Source of the DNA: Lithodes maja
Lineage: Eukaryota; Arthropoda; Malacostraca; Decapoda; Lithodidae
Reading direction: 5' to 3'
Assembly: GCA_037953745.1 (NCBI GenBank)
Contig: JBAKBP010006542.1
Location: 45,289-109,288, forward strand
DNA: 64,000 nt
A program made the position numbers and the translations under genes. Each line of letters starts with the position of its first letter. Within the stretch, counting starts at the first letter, position 1. Below the pieces are notes generated by a model that worked only from the letters and a program-made list of their open reading frames with translations, was not told the DNA's origin and ran no database searches. Positions 43,301 to 52,172 of the stretch are shown piece by piece.

Positions 43301-44555
43301 CATTAAACTATCCCCCTACCGTGTCTCGCCACAACGCAGGAGTATACTGCAGGTCGAGCTTGACTTTATGTTATCTAATGAACTGATCACTAGGGCCTTA
43401 AGCCAGTGGAGTAGTCCAGTCATACTTGTGCCAAAGCCAGACGGGAGCCATAGGTTATGTATGGACTATAGGCAAGTCAATGCTGTCACAAAGAACGATA
43501 CCTACCCACTGCCACGGATCGACGACTGCATTGACCAGATTGGTACAGCCACCTATATCAGCAAGATTGACTTGATGAAGGGATATTGGCAAGTAGCTCT
43601 CACCCCTAGAGCGAGGGAAATATCATGCTTTGTAATCAACAATCACGCCTTCTGCTGTAACGTAATGCTCTACGGCTTGAAAAACGCCCCAGCTACATTC
43701 CAGCGCCTCATGAATTTGGTGACTGAAGGGGTACCTGGGTGCGTTGTCTACATCGATGATATTCTTATCTTTTCACAGTCATGGGAGGAGCATCTTTACC
43801 AACTTAGATTGCTGTTCTTAAATCTTGCTGATGCCAATCTGGTGGTTAATCTTAAGAAATGTACCTTTGTAAAGAGTACGGTCCAGTATCTAGGATATAC
43901 GGTAGGTCAGGGGCAGGTTGCACCTCCTCAAGCAAAGGTAGAGTCTATTCTAGAATTCCCAACTCCTAGCACTAAGAAACATATCCAAAAGTACCTAGGC
44001 ATGATTGGCTATTATAGGCGTTTCATTATAAATTTTTCCAAGTTGACAGCTCCCCTGACAGATCTTCTCCGTAAGGATGTGAAGTTTGTGTGGTCCTCTG
44101 AATGTGAAGAAGCCTTTATTGCTACCAAATATATATTATCTAATTATCCTGTACTCCGAGCTCCTGATTTTAACAGATCTTTTTCCCTGGCAGTGGATGC
44201 GAGCAATACCGGGGTTGGTGCAGTGTTGCTCCAGGAAGACGACTGTGAGGTATTGCATCCTGTGTGCTATTTCAGTAAAAAATTAAATTCTGCCCAACGT
44301 AACTATTCAGTCATTGAGAAGGAGCTGTTAGCATTAATTTTATCCCTTCAATACTTTGCTGTCTATGTGCAATCTGCCTCTGGTGCCATCACTGTGTATA
44401 CTGACCATCACCCCTTAACATTTTTGCATAGGTTCCAAAATAAAAACCAACGACTGACCAGGTGGAGTTTGTTGCTGCAGGAATACTCCCTGGATGTCAA
44501 ACATATTAAGGGGGTCCAGAACGTTCTAGCCGATTGCCTTTCACGTATCTGTTAA
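40356..44555 (+). CDS. Gag end, protease, integrase, RT and RNase H of the Gmr1-like element
   Basis: Continuous with the Gag frame; first Met at 40419 (1,378 codons, numbered from there). A CCHC knuckle lies at 138-151 and protease DTGS at 257-260. Integrase: zinc finger H506, H513, C543, C546; triad D577, D636, E672, with 35 residues between the last two. The GPYKI module is at 810-814. RT about 965-1160: PKPDGSHRLCMDYRQ, SKIDLMKGYWQV, YGLKNAPATFQR, YIDD 1111-1114. RNase H D1260, E1300, D1329 and D1372 (ADCLSR). All catalytic residues are kept and the frame is unbroken, so apart from the Gag stop this pol looks functional. Integrase before RT is the reverse of ordinary Ty3/Gypsy. Confidence 0.92.
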   Translation, partial: RQSFRKNQKKVEETHKVFARTMTKTFNHWVKSKNVTSYNDLKELVLLENFLWKIDSSVSYHLKGKKVDCLADAADMADTYVLNNKFRGKKPYDNSSSNFKYPNHKSDRPSHKPITSSPASQNRIVPPTKNATQGNGNRGGPQTNSNAQRGNVPVSPKVCTFCGKRGHLAYQCWAKERTERSGQTVAAVSQTPYVPVMKDSRQKEYLAPKVPLMQDSQKEYLAANVKHLDRGVVACVVQPTRVKPIIISPSVQDSYRPFISSGNVRLNGCMHEVKILRDTGSTSTLMVNPYTECPPGEPVVMRGAGGQFYAYLVKGEIECELLQGEATIALCRSQDIPVPGVTLLLGNDVAGEKVRPDPILSLSPVNEPLTGELEKEMPTVFPVCAVTRSMSQVAVPSDRNVPNVRVDERDDESVNDAPTVPDDVTEVDLSDTFMAHLDPNDDHETPPNCPSGLVELQRDDSECKELAARSVSEEECEKEGGECFYLKGGVLWRRWRPPHRPIDDGAWDVHQVVVPKPCRKDIMEMAHCIPLAGHLGVRKTLDRIRAHFYWPGMRADVVECCRVCHTCQMTGKPNQKVPVHPLVPLPVFENPFTRVVVDIVGPLPKTSQGNIYLLTIMDMATRYPEAIPLRTTSAPTVIKELLKFFTRMGFPHEVQSDQGTNFTSNIFKQSLKELGIEHVKSSTYHPESQGVLERYHQTLKGMLRKYCTETGVEWDKGVPFLLFATREVPTESLGFSPNELVFGHQVRGPLQLLQDSLVGQEGNQNLLKYVSDFKTRLRSSCEFAAQNLTVAKSSMKKWYDRKAREREFQPGDEVLVLLPLFGQPLSAKFRGPYKIIRRVSITDYLVTTPDRRKPTQVFHINMLKPYHRSPDSSPPDSPTVAVNVRTCEQPGADEVFSSLTDPQQTVPEPEGIHADFDLSCSLSNFQYNSVAWRELPSKLCHLPSEQANHLISVLSQSPSVFRDTPGLTSLAVHDIDVGDATPIKLSPYRVSPQRRSILQVELDFMLSNELITRALSQWSSPVILVPKPDGSHRLCMDYRQVNAVTKNDTYPLPRIDDCIDQIGTATYISKIDLMKGYWQVALTPRAREISCFVINNHAFCCNVMLYGLKNAPATFQRLMNLVTEGVPGCVVYIDDILIFSQSWEEHLYQLRLLFLNLADANLVVNLKKCTFVKSTVQYLGYTVGQGQVAPPQAKVESILEFPTPSTKKHIQKYLGMIGYYRRFIINFSKLTAPLTDLLRKDVKFVWSSECEEAFIATKYILSNYPVLRAPDFNRSFSLAVDASNTGVGAVLLQEDDCEVLHPVCYFSKKLNSAQRNYSVIEKELLALILSLQYFAVYVQSASGAITVYTDHHPLTFLHRFQNKNQRLTRWSLLLQEYSLDVKHIKGVQNVLADCLSRIC

Positions 44556-44569
44556 AGACTACATTTACC

Positions 44570-44840
44570 AGGTTGGCCTCATACAGCAGTAAGTTTAATT
44601 TAATGAGAGGATTTTGGCAATTAGCTCTCCCTTGTAGCGAGGTAAATATCATGCTTTTGTAGTGCGCTTTTAAGCCTTCAGCTGTGAGATGCCTTGCAGT
44701 TCGAATAACGCTCCAGCTACGTTCCGGCTATGTTCTGATGTGGTACCTGGAGACGTTGCCTACTTTGGGTGATATCATTATTATATCCTCATTATAATCT
44801 TGCTGTTGCCAATCTGGTGGTGAATCTATTTATGTATTCT
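44570..44840 (+). pseudogene. Decayed second copy of RT segment after the stop codon
   Basis: DNA similarity to 43550-43860 is plain in several blocks: TTGGCAATTAGCTCTC versus TTGGCAAGTAGCTCTC, the shared AATATCATGCTTT, CGCTCCAGCTACGTTCC versus CGCCCCAGCTACATTCC, and the shared TTGCCAATCTGGTGGT-like end. The copy has indels and stops. It lies between the stop codon and the polypurine tract, in direct orientation, so it is an internal partial duplication of RT. Confidence 0.75.
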
Positions 44841-44878
44841 GTTTAATATTATGTACTGTACTCCTTAAACTCTTTTCT

Positions 44879-44890
44879 AGGGGGGAGGTC
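44879..44890 (+). promoter_or_regulatory. Polypurine tract of the Gmr1-like element
   Basis: AGGGGGGAGG ends two bases before the TGACATACGG start of the LTR. It shares GGGGGAGG with the nested element's tract. Confidence 0.8.
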
Positions 44891-45225
44891 TGACATACGG
44901 AGCCCTGTATGTTAATTTAAGAGTTAGAATTAGAGTTGAAGGAGTCGCACTACCCAAACGGTGAAGCAGTGGGGAAACTACCTCGCCCGCATACCTGCAA
45001 ACAAGCCTTCACACCTGCGTGCGTCATAGGGGACCCTGCAAACTACTTGATGACCGACGCTATGACGTATGTTCGATGCCAGGAGCTGTGATTGGACCAG
45101 GCACCTGCTATGCAACTCGAGGAGCTGTGAGTGGACCAGGCACCTGTTATGCGACTCGAGGAGCTATGATTGGAGCAGGCACCAACCCCCGCCTCCTGAT
45201 TCGTTCCTACACCATCATTGTTTGG

Positions 45226-45233
45226 TATATAAG
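45226..45233 (+). promoter_or_regulatory. TATA-like box in the LTR
   Basis: TATATAAG about 335 bp into the LTR, duplicated in the inverted LTR at 48049-48056. A plausible core promoter for the element transcript. Confidence 0.55.
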
Positions 45234-45591
45234 ACCCGAGTTGTGGGCAATCAAATCAGTCTCATTTGGAGTTGGGGAAGGTGAACTTGCAGCTGGAGGA
45301 AGACGGGGTGAAGTATTATAATGGGTTTGTGACTGTCAGTCAGATTATATATATGTGTGTTAAGTGTGTTCGGTGTAAACACTTACGTTATGTTGGTTAG
45401 TGAGATATGTGATTGGGAATTAACGTTAACGCTACTATTATTGTGTACTTAACTATTTGATTGCGAATTAACGTTAACGTTACTATTATTATGTACTTAA
45501 CTATTTTAGTTGACTAACTTGTGGACTAAAGCAACTCTTTAAGTAATTGGGTTATGATGAAAGTAATACTATTGTTTTATATTAATACTTA

Positions 45592-46497
45592 CGAGTTCCT
45601 TCATTTTCTTTGAATTAAGCTTACATTGCTTAACGGTGCTTAGTACGGTGATGCTATTGTCTCATATTAGTAATATCGCCTTAGACTAACATGGCTGTGT
45701 TAATATTACTTCTAGTGATTTCCTAAGCTGAAGAAAATTCTTTTGCTTCAAAATATTATATTTTGCTTTTCATATTATTTGAGTGAGACCTGAATCGAAT
45801 CTATGAAGCGATCCTGTAACTTTATTTACTCGTAATCAAACCTCAATGTTACGTGGTTAACCCGGGAACTGCTGGGAGACTCTTAAGAGTTCCCCCAGCG
45901 GACTGCTGGGAGACTCTTATGAGTAAGTGAAAAAAAAAATCAACTTTTGACATCGAAAAAAAAAATATATATTTTTATTTTTTATTTTTTTATTTTGTTT
46001 TGGCCCCTGGGCCATGCAAAATCTCAGTCCTCTACCTCCCCTCCTTCCCCACTTTCCTCCTCTCCTTCAGTTATCACCTATTTTCCCTGTTATTCCCTTA
46101 TTCTGAGGTATATTTTCGTGCTAACATTAGCGAGTTGCAAGCAGGGTGTTGTCATCACTGATGGCAAGCGAGTGCAAGAGAGAGAGAGAGAGTATCGATC
46201 GACTGTGTCTCAGTGGCCTTGGGGGAAATTGGCGGGAAAGCAGTTTGCCTCACCCATACATTATACAACTCGCGGGCTATATCTCCGATTTTGACCATCC
46301 AAACGCTGTTTTCACTCGTTTTATTGTTGTTTCAGGTTAATACCTTTATAATCAACCCATAATAGGTGCATATGGATAAGTATTAATGCTATTAATGGTA
46401 CAATGAATATTTTAGTGACGGAAACACCTCAAATACGTCAGCACAGGGGGACGTTTCCAATTACCCCCATGTGCACTTGCTAGGTTAAGAAATACAT
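45592..46497. mobile_element. 906-bp insertion (or LTR variant) within the plus-strand LTR
   Basis: Absent from the inverted LTR copy. No coding signal. Within it, TTAA words at about 45859 and 46338 bound a 480-bp part starting TTAACCCGGG with a direct repeat of GGACTGCTGGGAGACTC. This may be a TTAA-type MITE similar in size to MITE-1. The outer junctions show no clear target duplication. Confidence 0.4.
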
Positions 46498-47023
46498 TTA
46501 ACTAATTATTAAATATATATCTAACTTTTTATATGACTTTGATATTAATCCTGATGATAATAATAATATAATACTATTAACGTCAGACAAGAACCAAGAA
46601 TAATTACATTAAATATAAATAAAAGGACATAGAAGAAAACTATCTATTCATTTCAAAAAGGATAAGAGACAGAAATATTCTTACTTTAATATTTATCTTT
46701 CAAGACTTTTTATAAAATTAATAGTCCTTCTTTAGCTATAACTTATTCGGTTCATAACCATAGCCTACTAAGCTTCGGTTAAATAATAATTCTTTATAAA
46801 TACTACATGACTTTAATTAGTTTCAGTATTTTTCATAATTAAAGAGTATCAGTCAATAAAGGATACTAAGTCCTAAGATCCAATAAGGAAAGGAAGCAAC
46901 AACAGGAAATAATTTTATTAGATATTACTTTTGTTTTGCCTTCAGCTGACTGATACCTTAATATATATCTCTGTGCTATCTAGATTCATCAAGTTAACCA
47001 CTTGAGGATCAAGATACGTAACA

Positions 47024-47109
47024 GAAGAGTTAAGTACACAATAATAGTAGCGTTAACGTTAATTCCCAATCACATATCTCACTAACCTGTGGCGAGGTCG
47101 CCACTCTTC
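47024..47109. other. Junction between the two inverted LTRs
   Basis: Contains a 58-bp inverted fragment of the LTR's 48-bp repeat region (47031-47087) and, on the minus strand, TGGCGACC (47096-47103), a PBS directly beside the inner end of the minus-strand LTR. It marks a rearranged junction and not a simple head-to-head pair. Confidence 0.65.
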
Positions 47110-48390
47110 TGTTACGTATCTTGATCCTCAAGTGGTTAACTTGATGAATCTAGATAGCACATAGATATATATTAAAGTATCAGTCAGCTGAAGGCAAAAC
47201 AAAAGTAATATCTAATACAATTATTTCCTGTTGTTGCTTCCTTTCCTTATTGGATCTTAGGACTTAGTATCCTTTATTGACTGATACTCTTTAATTATGA
47301 AAAATACTGAAACTAATTAAAGTCATGTAGTATTTATAAAGAATTATTATTTAACCGAAGCTTAGTAGGCTATGGTTATGAACCGAATAAGTTATAGCTA
47401 AAGAAGGACTATTAATTTTATAAAAAGTCTTGAAAGATAAATATTAAAGTAAGAATATTTCTGTCTCTTATCCTTTTTTAAATGAATAGATAGTTTTCTT
47501 CTATGTCCTTTTATTTATATTTAATGTAATTATTCTTGGTTCTTGTCTGACGTTAATAGTATTATATTATTATTATCATCAAGATTAATATCAAAGTCAT
47601 ATAAAAAGTTAGATATATATTTAATAATTAGTTAATATAAAATAAGTATTAATATAAAACAATAGTATTACTTTCATCATAACCCAATTACTTAAAGAGT
47701 TGCTTTAGTCCACAAGTTAGGCAACTAAAATAGTTAAGTACATAATAATAGTAGCGTTAACGTTAATTCGCAATCAAATAGTTAAGTACACAATAATAGT
47801 ATCGTTAACGTTAATTCGCAATCAAATAGTTAAGTACACAATAATAGTAGCGTTCACGTTAATTCCCAATCACATATCTCACTAACCAACATAACGTAAG
47901 TGTTTACACCGAACACACTTAACACACATATATATAATCTGACTGACAGTCACAAACCCATTATAATACTTCACCCCGTCTTCCTCCAGCTGCAAGTTCA
48001 CCTTCCCCAACTCCAAATGAGACTGATTTGAATGCCCACAACTCGGGTCTTATATACCAAACAATGATGGTGTAGGAACGAATCAGGAGGCGGGGGTGGT
48101 GCCGGCACCAATCATAGCTCCTCGAGTCGCATAACAGGTGCCTGGTCCACTCACAGCTCCTCGAGTTGCATAGCAGGTGCCTGGTCCAATCACAGCTCCT
48201 GGCGTCGAACATACGTCATAGCGTCGGTCATCAAGTAGTTTGCAGGGTCCCCTATGACGCACGCAGGTGTGAAGGCTTGTTTGCAGGTATGCGGGCGAGG
48301 TAGTTTCCCCACTGCTTCACCGTTTGGGTAGTGCGACTCCTTCAACTCTAATTCTAACTCTTAAATTAACATACAGGGCTCCGTATGTCA
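47110..48390 (-). repeat. Inverted LTR copy (minus strand)
   Basis: A full-length LTR of 1,281 bp on the minus strand, from TGACATACGG (48390) to CGTAACA (47110), matching 44891-45591 plus 46498-47023. It has three 48-bp units where the plus copy has two. No minus-strand internal region follows; the PBS is the last element-specific sequence before the junction. Confidence 0.85.
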
Positions 48391-48460
<70 letters not shown>

Positions 48461-48471
48461 TAATATGTATA

Positions 48472-48547
<76 letters not shown>

Positions 48548-48549
48548 TA

Positions 48550-48592
<43 letters not shown>

Positions 48593-48625
48593 CTATATAC
48601 AAATATATATTTACTGTATATATAC

Positions 48626-48675
<50 letters not shown>

Positions 48676-48740
48676 TGTATATACAGTATACATATACTGT
48701 ATATATATATAAATATATAAATATAAATATATATATACCG
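48391..48740. repeat. (TA)n microsatellite tract
   Basis: About 350 bp of mostly TA dinucleotides with interspersed TACAGTA/ACTGTA words. Both strands therefore give meaningless Ile-Tyr open frames. Confidence 0.95.
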
Positions 48741-48877
48741 TATATATCTTTCAATTTGGCGTGCGCATAATAGCAAACGAAGGCTCCAACAAAACCCGTT
48801 TAATATACAGTACAGACGTATATTTTTCGGACTCGTCATACAAAGTCTCTGTAGTATTGAATTCAGTATAGTACACA

Positions 48878-49397
48878 TTAATCCTTTCAGCGCGATTACG
48901 CATTGTTTTACCTTTGGCTCTGGCTAGTATTAGATGATTATATGTAGTTTAACCCATCCAATCCCAGCGACGGCTACTAGCCGTCAGTAGCTAAGTCACT
49001 CCCCAGACCCAGCGACGGCTAGTAGCCGTCAGTAATGTTATTTCCTTGTAACTGCCTGTATCAGGCTGTACCTGGTACCACGACCATTTGAGCACTGCTC
49101 TCGATATGACAACACTTCTCAGCTTATATAAGACCCTCTGAAGGCTTGGGGGAGCCAGTCTTCCTTCATCTCTTGAGGTGGAAGGTTGTTCTATCTTGCC
49201 ATTTTGGCCACATTGCTTGGGACTGGGGAGGACTTTTATTGCTGTATCCTACAGTACAGTAGGGGCTAAGAAGGACCATGTTTTCCAGATGTTGTATTTA
49301 TCCCTGTGATTCCTAGAGGTAGATTGCACGCAAAGTAAAATTGTCTTATGGCAATCAGAATAAGACGAAAATGACCTGATCGTTCTGAAATGGTTAA
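48878..49397. mobile_element. MITE-2 (TTAA target) containing nested MITE-3
   Basis: TTAA at 48878-48881 and 49394-49397. Terminal inverted repeats TTAATCCTTTCAGCGCGATTA and, inverted, TTAACCATTTCAGAACGATCA agree at most positions over about 22 bp. A copy without the nested unit lies at 62703-62952. Confidence 0.7.
48949..49269. mobile_element. MITE-3, copy 2, nested in MITE-2
   Basis: Starts TTAACCCATCC and ends GGGGCTAA (one TTAA mutated). It contains the hairpin word GCGACGGCTAGTAGCCGTC type twice. Similar to 33046-33377. The empty site in the MITE-2 copy at 62771-62780 shows the undisturbed target (GTTTAAGAAGGACC). Confidence 0.75.
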
Positions 49398-49463
49398 TAT
49401 TAAGCCTAATAAATGTGTTCCAGATGCTTGATCAAACTACCGGTATACTTGATATTTGTTTTA
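49394..49463 (+). repeat. 67-bp direct repeat, left of MITE-1
   Basis: Begins TTAATATTAAGCCTAATAAA and recurs at 49945-50012 with a few changes, flanking MITE-1 on both sides. It is far longer than a TTAA target duplication. Confidence 0.8.
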
Positions 49464-49948
49464 ACACCTTATTAGCGGCCTAGGCGGTTTATTTATATGT
49501 ACCGCCCAGCGGGGTGTTTTTAGCCAAAATATGGCTGTTTACGTGATCATTTTCATGCCTAAATAAGAGCCAGAACGTAAAACAAGTATCTATCCCTGAA
49601 AGGGCATAAACAGAGCTTTCGAATGACATCATAACGATCATTTTATGATGGCTAGTTTTCTTGCAATAACCGTGCAACGCGAGTGCAAAAAGCATGTAAT
49701 TAGGCACTTTCCCCATACAATTCCGTATATAGCGAGTGAGAGAGGGAGGGAGGAGGTGGGATTCGTGTCAGTAGGTTCGCCGCGGTGGTCTGGAGCAGTC
49801 ATACGCTCGCTACTCTCCTGCCACCACTTGTCTCTCTCTCTCAGCAACATTACGTGCTGAAATTGCCACACGACCTATGTCGACCGCCGCCACATAGTCC
49901 AGCTTTATTTAACTCGACTTATGTTGCTCGCCGACAGTTAAGGGTTAA
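49461..49948. mobile_element. MITE-1, copy 2
   Basis: About 95 percent or more similar by eye to the copy in BEL (29589-30076), same termini and TTAA borders. No coding capacity; short open frames in it are shared with the BEL copy only because the DNA is. Confidence 0.85.
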
Positions 49949-50012
49949 TATTAAGCCTAATAAATGTGTTCTAGATGCTTGATCAAACTACCGGTATACT
50001 CCATATTTGTTT
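49945..50012 (+). repeat. 67-bp direct repeat, right of MITE-1
   Basis: Second copy of 49394-49463. Confidence 0.8.
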
Positions 50013-51575
50013 TTTTCAATTTGGCGGCAATTTTACTCCCTTAGCAGCCCACTTCTTGATAACCAATGGAGACATAAGAAAGCACTTATTGTGTCCCTTA
50101 GGTTATCGCAACACCTTCCCACACTTCCTTCAAAATTATATATTTCCCACTAAATTCGCTAAATTTGTACATATATTTTATATATCCTGGCCAAAGGCCA
50201 ATATTAAATAAGCTACCGGCTCACTATCGCTCGCCCAGGAATAGTTGACACCTGTATGGGATGAAGTGTCTTATTATCGCCAAAATAAAAGGGTGAATTT
50301 ATTAAAGTCTCCAAACTAACGTAGCGAAAAAGGGGAAGTCCAAAAAGACCTCCCTCGGACCAAATAGAGTTAATATAGCATAGATAATTAACCTTTGATG
50401 AAATACTTTCCTTTGGGGTGAAATTGTGATAGTGATAATATAATATGACCCTGGTAGGGTAACATTTTAATATCGAAATGTTATATACTAGACTATTATT
50501 GATAAATGTTCCATTTATAATTGGATTTTTGGTAAATGTGGCATTATTAACGATATTTTCGCAGTTGCTATACTAATATGGATAACGGGAGTCTCGCAAT
50601 ATTGGTGTATGTTTTTGTACGGAGTGTTGACAAGCGAGGAAGCATAGGCTGTTTTCTTATTGTTTATTATTATTATTAGGGGTTCGACCCCTACGGGGAA
50701 CCCCTATTGTAATCATTAAACCCGGTTTTTCATCCAAATTCTTCTTACGCGCCGGTTTCGACGCAATAACTCCAGAACCGCTTTTAGGATCGGGGATCAA
50801 ACTTTCACAGGAGGTGCGTTTTTGTATTGGGCAACTTTTGATATGCTAAACATCTGGCATGGCGGTCAAACAGATCCGTGGCAGCCGATTTCCCGAAAAA
50901 CTTGACGCCTAAATACCGTCTCACCCACTCATAGGAAACGACTGGGTTTTGGCATACGGACTCCACTACTAATGCTCCGCAAATTTTATAGAGAAGGTTT
51001 TGCTTTTGCACGTGGGTTTTTTTCCGGCAATCTTGAAAAAACCTCAAATTCCACTTAAAATTCCACATCTTGAAAACTGCGCCGATGATCAAAGCCATGT
51101 TTGCGTAGTTGGGTGAGGCTCGCGATTCCGAACGTTTTGATACCAAAAGAATATAAATGGGTGGAATAGTTTGGCCGCAGCATTGAAAACTGTCTATTCT
51201 TAAATTACTTTAAAACAGCATTTGCTACCCACACAAAGTTTACCGTCTACAGTCTATAGGCTTCCACGCATCCCCCAGTTTTGCTTAATAACATAATCAC
51301 TTTATTATTCAGATCTATAATTTTGTTTTTATTTAACTCTCTCAAAACAGTTCGAGTCCCTACGAATTCCACCAAATATTTAGCCAACCTACCTATACAT
51401 ACCTACCCTACCAAATAATAATGATAATTCAAATTTATTTTTGGTGAATAACAGAGTATTGGCTAAGGCTTTTAACAATTCCTCCCTTTGCCAAATGCTT
51501 AGTTTAATAACAATGATATGGACCTTTAAAGTTTTGGCAATTGCCCGTGTGACTCGTAATTTAACCCTCCTAAGT
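50013..51575. other. No gene recognised; contains a strong palindrome
   Basis: Non-coding AT-rich DNA. At 50215-50320 is an inverted relative of the dispersed motif at 62395-62495 and 63025-63150. At 50679-50706 the words AGGGGTTC and GAACCCCT frame a second short palindrome, giving a cruciform-capable site that also carries GGTTCGACCCC. Confidence 0.4.
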
Positions 51576-51579
51576 GTTA

Positions 51580-52172
51580 CCACAAAATACCGCTAGATCC
51601 TTTCTCAAAAGTCGCTAGCATGTTGCTACATAGCCAAACAATGTAAGAATAATGCTTCAATTTCTAAAGAGTTTTGGTTTGTTTGTTTTTCAAATTTTAC
51701 ATGTAGTATGACTAGAATGTCTGAAATTTTCAAATTATCCCCAGTAAATGTCTCTAGATATAACAGAAATGGCTGCTAGATTGAAGTAAATAGCTCTACA
51801 TTTAGCGGTAATATGTAGCTTTACAACTGGCACCACTGCAACCCACCACCTCCCTCCCACCCTCCCAGTATGTCTCCACAAAATACCGCTAGATCCCTTT
51901 CTCAAAAGTCGCTAGCATGTTGCTACATAGTCAAACAATGTTAGAATAATGCTGCAATTTCTAAAGAGTTTTGGTTTGTTTGTTTTGCAAATTTTACAAT
52001 GTAATATGACTAGAATGTCTGAAATGTTTAAATTATCCCTAGTAAATCTCTCTAGATATGAAAAAATGGCTTCTAAATTGAAGTAAATAGCTCTACATCT
52101 AGCGGTAATATGTAGCTTTACAACTGTCAACACTGCCTAACCCTCCTTCCTCCCTCATATCTAGCAAATGTA
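51580..52172 (+). repeat. Tandem duplication, two 296-bp units
   Basis: CCACAAAATACCGCTAGATC starts at 51580 and again at 51876, and the units stay alignable to TTTACAACTG before a C-rich joint. Non-coding. Confidence 0.85.

Larger units (their letters stand above)
39071..47023 (+). mobile_element. Gmr1-like LTR retrotransposon (integrase upstream of RT)
   Basis: One frame runs from Gag (Met 39663) through protease, integrase, RT and RNase H to 44555, broken only by a TAA at 40353. Polymerase, RNase H and integrase sequences are Ty3/Gypsy-like, yet integrase precedes RT, the order known from Gmr1-like elements. A polypurine tract (44879-44888) and a TG-starting 3' LTR follow. The 5' LTR is absent or unrecognisable. 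An inverted second LTR lies downstream. Confidence 0.88.
44891..47023 (+). repeat. 3' LTR of the Gmr1-like element, split by a 906-bp segment
   Basis: LTR sequence at 44891-45591 and 46498-47023 matches the inverted LTR at 47110-48390. The intervening 906 bp have no counterpart there. It begins TGACATACGG and ends GATACGTAACA. Internal features are three tandem units of about 45 bp (GGAGCTGTGATTGGACCAGG type, 45080-45185), a TATA box (TATATAAG, 45226-45233) and two 48-bp units at 45418-45510. Confidence 0.82.

Noticed and set aside
48324..48878. Long Ile-Tyr-rich open frames on both strands
   Set aside because: They are translations of a (TA)n microsatellite.
50682..50692. GGTTCGACCCC resembles a tRNA B box (T-arm), suggesting a tRNA or tRNA-derived SINE
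   Set aside because: No A box at the expected distance upstream and no cloverleaf; the match is part of a G/C palindrome.
50805..51146. A 113-codon minus-strand ORF
   Set aside because: No recognisable motif, no supporting context, surrounded by non-coding repeats; probably chance.
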